64,000 nt of DNA from Micractinium sp. NFX-FRZ (lineage: Eukaryota; Chlorophyta; Trebouxiophyceae; Chlorellales; Chlorellaceae). A model generated the notes under the pieces. It saw only the letters and a list, made by a program, of their open reading frames with translations, ran no database searches and was not told the DNA's origin. How positions within the stretch are numbered: the stretch's first letter is position 1; each line of letters opens with the position of its first letter. The stretch covers positions 86,558 through 150,557 of the forward strand of contig JAPTJF010000107.1 of the NCBI GenBank assembly GCA_029339195.1, read 5' to 3'. The translations under genes and the position numbers were made by a program. Below are positions 58,101-64,000 of the stretch, in pieces.

Positions 58101-60833
58101 GTGCGCCACGCACCTGGTTTCCCTCGGCTTCTTCTGCACCCTGGTGCCGCTCACCGTCTTCACGCCAGAGGTGAGGAAAGGAGGGGAGAGGAGGGGGCAG
58201 TTAGCAGTTGGTGTGGGTGAAGCTGGGGGAGAGGCTGTGTTGGGAGGGTGCATCTGGGGAGCTTGCGTGTGCCCAAGGTGCCCGCTCGCCTCCTCTACGC
58301 GCGTCCTCTCCTCTCCAACCGCCTCCCCCCCGCGCCCCCTCTGCCCCTGCCCCGCCAGGTGCGCATCCCCACCTGGGCGCTGGTGCACCTGCCCGTGTGC
58401 GTCACCCTCTCCACCGCCTGGTTCACCCGCAAGGTGGGTGGGTGTGCGTGGGCTCTGCAACCTGCTTGCCAGCCTGCCTGTCTGCTTGGGCCACACAGGA
58501 GTTGGCTTGATGTGCCACGCCTGCCTCAGCTCCTTTGCATGTGCCGATTAGCGCTGGGCAGGCACCCCGCAGCACCTTCACACAACCTCTCGGTGTGATC
58601 TTGTCTCACACTGTGGTGTCTGGCTCTCCCTCGCTGCAGGGCTGGGTCTACTCCATCCTGTACGTGCTGTTTGAGAACGCCATGGGCACCGTCAAGCTGT
58701 GGGCCGTCATCACCGGTGGGCGGGTGCTGGGAGTTTGGTGCATGGATTTGAGCGCAGCGTTTGTGTGCGCGAGATGACCCTACGGCCACCCATTGCACAC
58801 CTGCTCATTCAGTTTTCGTCCTCCCCTCCTGCCCTCCACCCCCCGCAGGCCTGCTGGACCTGCAGCGCGCCCAGGAGTGGGTGGTCACCACCAAGCTGGG
58901 CTCCTCCGACGCCCGCCCCGGCACCGCCTCCTCCGCCGGCGTCGCCATCCCCTCCTGCCGCCTCTACATGAACGAACTTGTGTTCGCCCTCTTCACCTGG
59001 GCAGCCGGCTTCTACGCCCTGTTTGCGGGCACCGCACACCTGGGGCTGGCGCTGTACCTGCTGGTGCAGGGTGAGCGGGGAGGGGCGGGTGGGAAGCGGT
59101 GTGTGGGTTCGAAATCGTGGTTATGGACGATACTTGGGTGACAGCAGCGATGTTCCTTGCGGGGCTGACGCCCCACCTGCCGCCTACTGTTGATGCCCTG
59201 TTGATGCCCTGTTGATGTCCAACCTGCTGTCTGTGCCGCTTCAACGTTGGGCTGCAGGCACCGTCTTCCTGGCCTTTGCCTTCAACTGGGTGGACGCCGG
59301 CGGCCTGCTGGGCGGGCGCCTGGGAGACGACATCATCCGCGTCCCCGTCAAGGCCAACGGCGCCCTGGTGTCGAGCGGCGCAGGCGCGGGCTCTGTGTCG
59401 GTGCACGCGGGCACCGGCGTGGTGGGCGACAGCCCCTACACGCCCCTCAAGGCCGCGGGGCGCGACGTGCGCCGCAGCCACACCATGTAAGGACTCAAGG
59501 GGGAGGCGGGCTTACGGGCGGCCGGGACGTGCAGGCTTGCCAGCGGTACTGTGCTGGGACCTGCCCCGCCCTGCCCTGCCCTGCTGTCCCGTAACTCACC
59601 TGCCCTGCCTCGGCTGACGCAAAAGTTAGTACCTAGTACCACCTGGTTGCCCTCACCCACTCACCGGCCCTGCCCCTCCTCCGTTCCTTTTCTCCCCTGC
59701 CGCAGCCCCGTCATCCAGCTGCAGTCCACCGAGCGCCTGGCGGCCATGCAGATGCAGAGCGCCGCCTCCGCCGGCCGCCTGCAGAAGGCAGCAGGTGCGC
59801 CCCAGGGGGGTGCAGGGCAGCCTGTTGCTTGCTTGGTGGTGGCGTGGCACAGCGAGTTGAGAGAGTGGCTATGGTACTGCAGACCAGCCAAGGAGGTTTG
59901 GTGGATATCTGGCTTACTTCGCCCCCCTACCAGACCTGCCTGATGCTGTGCCTGAACCTTCCGCTGTGCACGAACCCTCTGCTGTGCATGAACCCCTTTC
60001 TCCTCTGTTTGCTCCCCCGCCCCGCCCTGCAGGCGGCAGCCGCACCACGATCCTGGAGGGCCCCAGCGACGGCAGCGCCTCCCCCACCAGCAGCAGCGGC
60101 TCCTCACCCGGCAACTCCTCCTCCGGCGCACGGTGAGCGCCTGCCAGCTGTCGCCAGCGTGGCAGCAATCCATCCTGCGGGCCGCGGCACTGTGGCACCT
60201 CTCCAACCCAGCGCAGTGCCTGTTCGTCTCCCCCTCGGCACGACCGCTTGCACGCCATACCTGTGCGCCTACCTCGCATGCTGCCCGCCTGGTGCTCCTC
60301 CGCCCCCCTGCCTGCACCAACCCAGTTTCCTTCCGCCTGCGTCTGTGCCTCCCCCTCTCCCTGCAGCACCCCCGACTCCCTCTCCGAGGTGGCCGCCAAC
60401 CTGTCGGGCTCACTCAGCAGCCTGGACAGCATCAAGCTGGACAACAGGTGAGCGCACATGAGCGCGGGGTTCTGAGCAGGGCACCTCACATTGCAGCGGC
60501 CTGTGCCGACAGGGTGCCATAGCCCCAACACCCGGTTGGCCCACGCCCCTCCCCTCTGTGCCAGCATTCCCGCCATCTCACCCCTCCCTTTCCTCCCCTC
60601 CGCGCCAGCATTTCCCCCATCTCACCCCTCCACCTCCTCCCCTCCCCCTTCCCTCCAACAGGTGGACCTCCTCCCCGGACTCCTCCCTGGCTGACATCTA
60701 CGCAGCCAAGACCGCCTGCCTGCCCGTCAGCAAGGGCGCGCCCTCCGCCGCGGCCGGCCTGGCTCGCGGCTTCACCACCCTGTTTGGCCTGGCCCCCGCC
60801 TATGCCCGCGTGTCAACCGAGCACGTGGACTGA
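55188..60833 (+). CDS. Processive GT2 glycosyltransferase, CslA/CslC-like (mannan or glucan synthase)
   Basis: Exons: 55188-55457, 55793-55894, 56295-56432, 56753-56869, 57067-57135, 57277-57358, 57583-57722, 57946-58170, 58359-58433, 58640-58715, 58849-59070, 59258-59486, 59706-59794, 60033-60132, 60367-60447, 60662-60833; 2187 bases, 728 residues. An N-terminal membrane span (about 25-50) precedes the cytosolic GT-A domain. The UDP-sugar and metal aspartates are in VLDDSTD (125-131) and VFDADF (185-190), the catalytic base in TVEDMDL (278-284), and the acceptor-binding motif is QQHRW (317-321). Several membrane spans follow to about 525. The order and motifs match land-plant CslA (mannan) and CslC (xyloglucan backbone), whose green-algal relatives are close to their common ancestor. 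The product is probably a Golgi beta-1,4-linked mannan or glucan; which sugar cannot be told here. Exons 13-16 encode a Ser/Thr-rich cytosolic tail. Retention of intron 12 gives TAA right after codon 582, a shorter isoform that keeps the whole catalytic core. Confidence 0.92.
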
Positions 60834-61730
60834 GCTGCGGCATGCGGCCCTGCCGCGCGGCATGGGGCCACGTGGGCGCAGCACACGGCATGGCGCCACT
60901 GGGGGTAATGGATTGTTCGGGGCCGGCCGCAGCGCGGGGCAGGGCATGCCCTCGGACGCGGCCGGCCCCACAAGCATGCAATAACATTCTTTCTTCTTCA
61001 ACAGCAGCAGCAGCAGCAGCAGCACCACATAAAAACCCAACCCAAGCATAGTGTTATACAGCCCCGGGCGGCGGGGCAGCATCCCACGCTGGCAAGCCGC
61101 CGGCACCACCTGCGTACCCTTCAGGACGCCGTCGTCGGGCAGTGCTGGCCACCCCCGCTGATTCGCCTGATCCCCCCCTGACTGTGTCACTGTCCAGCAC
61201 TCGCCCTCTCTCCGGCACTAGCAGATTGGTCCCCCCCCAACACCCCAACGTCCCCCCTGTTGTGCCACCGCTCTCCTCCTCCCCACGCGCACTCTCCCCT
61301 ATTTCTTCCCACATCCCCTGTCTCGGTAAGATGCCCTGAACAGCCGTCTCGATCCGATCCCCTTGCACCCGCTGCCGCATTCCCCGGCGCCTCTGCAACG
61401 CTCTTTGGTTCCGCTCTATTCTCCGCCCTCTCGCCCGCGTGCCTACCCCTGTCCAAGTCGTAGCCAGCTTGCATGTAGCTTGCCCGTGTCTGTTCATGTC
61501 TTGAGTGCAACCTTTCGAGAGATGCGACCACAAGACGGAGAGGGAGGGGCATTGCGAGGCAGCGGGTGCTGGCAGGGAGCCGGTGGTGGTGGGGCGTCTG
61601 TGGGTGGTGCACCGAGGAGGAGTTGTGCCCTGCCAACCAACCCAACCAAAAGAACACAGGAGGGCCCCCAAGCGTTCCAACTTGCAACGGGAAATGACAT
61701 CAAGTTGAGGACTCCTCTGCTGCCCTGCAG
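60834..61730. other. Region between the GT2 synthase and the RZ zinc-finger exons
   Basis: It includes the GT2 3' untranslated region, with a CAG-type repeat near 61002-61022 but no TGTAA, and whatever 5' part the RZ gene has. The best start candidate is an ATG at 61519 followed by a possible donor (TCT|GTGGGT) that would join in frame to the exon at 61731, but this is speculative. Confidence 0.4.
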
Positions 61731-62892
61731 GTGCTGGCATCAGAGCTGGAGGCATGCATCCGCGACTGCTCGTCCGAGGCAGCACCCGCGGCAGGGGGAG
61801 GCCCCGGCCCTGCCAGCACCGGCCAGGCGGTGGGGCTACGGCAGGCGGTACTGCAGGCGCTGGAACAGCTGGAGCACTGCTATGCAGGCGCACACCAGGC
61901 CGCACAAACGGCGTTCTCTCAGGCCCAGCTCAACGGTTCCGTGCGCCTGCAGGTGTGTGTGCATATGTGTGTGTGTGTGTGTGTCGATGTTTGCCATTTG
62001 GAGGCGAAGAAGAGTGCACCCAACGGCACTCATGCCCAACAGGCAATCCTGCTGCACCTGGAGGGTGACAACTCCTGCCGAGTTACATCCCCTTAACGCA
62101 TGCCTTCTGGCCGCGCCCTGCCCGCCCTGCCCTGCCCGAGCTGCAGGTCGCCTCCCAGCACACCTATGCTCAGCTCGTGGTGGGCCAGGCGCTGGCTCTG
62201 GGCAGCAGGCGCAGCACCACGCTGGCCGCCGCGCTAGCCGAGCCGTACCAGCAGTACACCGCCTCCCTGGACCAACAGAAGGGGGAGCTGCTCAGAGCTG
62301 CGGAGCAGGCCTGCCAGGCGGCTCTGCGCCAGCTGGAGGGCAGCCGTCTGGGCGACGGTGACAGCAGGCGCACCCAGCTGCAAGAGCTGCTGCGCCGGGT
62401 GGATGCCATCAAGAATCAGGCACGTGCCCATGCAATGGTTTACGACCTGGTGGGGAGGCACACAGGGCATGGTGTGTGCCTCTTTGCCAGAGGCCGCATG
62501 ATTGGCATTGCAAACGGGCTGCTGCGCCCTGGCATGTATGTGGACGACGCACTGGCACGCCTGGGCCTGCTGTTTCCGTGCTGCACCCCGGATCAATGGC
62601 CTGCCCCCCGTTTCCCTGCCCACAGAGCGTGAGCGAGGCAGAGATGCGGGAGGTGTATCGAACAGTGATGGCGGCAGATGCCTCACTGCACGGCTCCGGG
62701 TGGGGCGGCGCTGGCCACTGGTTCACCTGCCCCAACGGGCACCCATTTGTCATCGGCGAGTGTGGAGGTGCCATGGAGGCCAGCCGCTGCCCCGACTGCG
62801 ACGCCACTGTGGGTGGCGGCAGCCACCGCCTGGCATCGGGCAACCAGCAGGCCACCGCATTCCTGCAGGCAGTGAGAGAGAGCCAGCCGTAG
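61731..62892 (+). CDS. RZ-type zinc-finger protein (C-terminal part like ZNFX1), 5' end unresolved
   Basis: Three exons join in frame: 61731-61952, 62147-62419, 62626-62892; at least 254 residues. The first two encode helical, Gln/Ala/Leu-rich sequence with coiled-coil character. The last carries an RZ-type zinc finger (HWFTCPNGHPFVIGECGG, then SRCPDC) of the kind at the C-terminus of NFX1-type zinc-finger helicases (ZNFX1) and in RNF213. In those proteins RZ follows a helicase or AAA core of more than 1000 residues. Here the preceding gene ends only 897 bases upstream, so no such core can fit. It is either a small stand-alone RZ gene with one more 5' exon or the remnant of a larger gene. Intron 2 has a GC donor (CAG|GCACGT); a GT donor 18 bases later is also in frame. 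RNA or ubiquitin-related roles are known for the family but cannot be assigned here. Confidence 0.65.
61949..61984. repeat. TG dinucleotide repeat at an intron start
   Basis: A GT/TG microsatellite begins at the donor of intron 1 of the RZ gene, which leaves several overlapping GT donors. Confidence 0.85.
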
Positions 62893-62959
62893 GCACGCCG
62901 CGGCCAGGGCTGGGCGGCCGGACCTGCCCAAGAGGCCCAACAGCACGCCGCCTGGGTGC

Positions 62960-62964
62960 TGTAA
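62960..62964 (+). terminator. TGTAA polyadenylation signal, RZ gene
   Basis: TGTAA 68 bases after the stop. It supports that the RZ exons belong to a transcribed 3' end. Confidence 0.5.
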
Positions 62965-63458
62965 CCACCCCAGGCTTTGCAAATGTACAGCACACCGACA
63001 GGCCCCAATCTAGCACCGTCCCTGCCAACCACGGTTGGTACTCAACTCGGATGAGCCGCCATCGGGTGGCCTCCAAGCCACCACCCAGCATCACCTGCGT
63101 ACCCGCGTCCACCTGCGCGATTGCCTTCAACTCTCCTTCCTTTCTGCAATATGCGCGCTGGCCTGTCCACCTCCCTCCCATGTCTGCACACGATGTAGCG
63201 AGCACTACGGTTTTCCATGGAACTGTGACATGTCACAGGCTGAGCAGGCAAAGACAGCTGGGAGCAGCGAGGAGGCACCGCCCTGCCCTGCAGCACACCA
63301 GCTGGTCCGCCGGGAGCAAAGACGAAGGACAACCACACAGCAGGGTACGCATGTGGCGCCAGGCTGGCGGACCGAATCCTCTCCTCCCTCGGCCATGCAA
63401 TCTGCGCATCTGGCTGGGGTAACCTGCCTGGTGCTGTGCTAAAGGTGTTTAGAGATTG

Positions 63459-63463
63459 TTACA
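63459..63463 (-). terminator. TGTAA polyadenylation signal, GH9 gene
   Basis: TTACA on the plus strand gives TGTAA on the minus strand, about 270 bases past the GH9 stop. Confidence 0.5.
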
Positions 63464-63733
63464 TACAAGCAAGGCACAATGGGGACCAGGGCGGAACAGG
63501 CAGTGCTGTTTTGGGAACGAGTGAAGCAGGAGCAAAATCAAACAGAGGCAATACAGATGAAAGGTCTTCTCTTGTATGGGAGAGTGAACACATGAATCTA
63601 CCGAGGAATGAAGGCGGGACGGGGTCACACAAGGGCGGGAGGGGCGCACATCGGGGGCGTTGCTGATCCCCGCCAGGGCAAGGGGCAAGGGGATGGGGCA
63701 GCATCGTGCGGCTTGGTCGTTAGGAGCACCGCC

Positions 63734-64000
63734 TCAGGCGGAGGCGGAGGCGGGGGCGGCCGGAAGCAGCTGCACCAGGCCGGCCAGTGCCCCTGAGAAG
63801 CCGGCGTTGTAGTCCACTGCCACCTCGTTGGTCTGGAAGTTCTCGCGGTCGTCCTCATAGGCGTCAGAGGGGCCGGGGGGGCCGCCCACCAGGGCGCCCG
63901 CCAGCACGTGCGGGTTGGGGCCGGGCGCCTTGAAGGCCGACTCGTAGTTGCAGGGGGCGGGGACGGAGGGGCAGGAGGCGGCGCGGTGGTGCACGCGGGT
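63734..64000 (-). CDS. Glycoside hydrolase family 9 endoglucanase, C-terminal exon, partial
   Basis: An open frame enters from the window edge and stops at 63734, giving 88 residues of C-terminus. Two GH9 signatures are present: RVHHRAASCPS, matching the RVHHRG block with an active-site His, and the pair NPHVLAGALVGGP and DDRENFQTNEVAVDYNAGF, which includes the catalytic Glu and ends the (alpha/alpha)6 barrel. The enzyme cleaves beta-1,4-glucan. No cellulose-binding module or membrane anchor follows; only a short Ala/Pro/Ser tail comes after the domain. Most of the catalytic domain and any signal peptide lie beyond the window. The gene converges with the RZ gene, and the CslA/CslC-like synthase is the next gene beyond that. 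Confidence 0.9.
   Translation of the reverse strand, partial: TRVHHRAASCPSVPAPCNYESAFKAPGPNPHVLAGALVGGPPGPSDAYEDDRENFQTNEVAVDYNAGFSGALAGLVQLLPAAPASASA

Larger units (their letters stand above)
62893..63733. other. Convergent intergenic region (RZ gene / GH9)
   Basis: It holds two oppositely oriented TGTAA signals (62960-62964 plus; 63459-63463 minus) for the flanking genes. No exon was seen. Confidence 0.55.

Noticed and set aside
59090..59130. tRNA-like GGTTCGAA string
   Set aside because: Only the B-box-like core is present. No acceptor stem or anticodon arm could be folded around it, and it lies in a GT2 intron.

Overview
The window looks like nuclear DNA of a GC-rich green alga, most likely a Chlorella-type trebouxiophyte. 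The evidence is many short exons split by GT-AG (and several GC-AG) introns of about 100-500 bases, TGTAA polyadenylation signals downstream of most genes, plant-type protein families (a zinc-less Fpg glycosylase, DEK_C-PC4 'KELP' coactivator, CslA/CslC-type glycosyltransferase, XYPPX/GRP-A3 proteins, GH9 endoglucanase) and long trinucleotide-driven Gln/Ala tracts. The species assignment is an inference. No prokaryotic-style operon, CRISPR array, rRNA or tRNA was seen.

Layout. 1-343: 3' end of a plus-strand gene with an AGC-kinase-like C-tail. 1380-11725 and 13103-23379: two plus-strand tandem paralogues, each with 26 exons at matching positions and phases. They encode secreted cysteine-rich repeat proteins of 1138 and 1135 residues. 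24988-35414 (minus): a 17-exon JmjN/JmjC histone demethylase with a very long Gln/Ala-rich C-terminal half. 36097-38421 (minus): a C2-domain protein with XYPPX repeats and a Lys/Trp tail. 39063-42544 (minus): a DEK_C protein with four consecutive PC4 domains. 43325-47307 (plus): Fpg/MutM-type DNA glycosylase. 48139-50770 (minus): a multi-pass membrane protein of unknown function. 51945-54255 (plus): a short XYPPX protein related to the C2-XYPPX tail. 55188-60833 (plus): a processive GT2 glycosyltransferase of the CslA/CslC type. 61731-62892 (plus): a small RZ-type zinc-finger gene or gene fragment. 63734-64000 (minus, cut by the window edge): the C-terminus of a GH9 endoglucanase.

How the genes relate. 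There is no single pathway. Three genes (JmjC demethylase, DEK_C/PC4 coactivator, Fpg) act on chromatin or DNA, and the PC4 and Fpg genes share a divergent promoter. The GT2 synthase and GH9 glucanase both concern cell-wall polysaccharide and lie 2.9 kb apart with converging 3' ends. The two XYPPX genes are 13.5 kb apart and share one C-terminal design.

Most unusual signals: repeated short tandem duplications that copy exon edges together with their splice site (at least six in the JmjC and Fpg genes); a high share of GC-AG introns; introns that repeatedly split a Cys codon in the tandem cysteine-rich genes; a fourfold PC4 array; and an RZ zinc finger with no room for its usual helicase partner. 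Exon models were built by hand from splice signals, and all ten multi-exon models close in frame. Individual splice sites remain predictions and may be off by a base or two.
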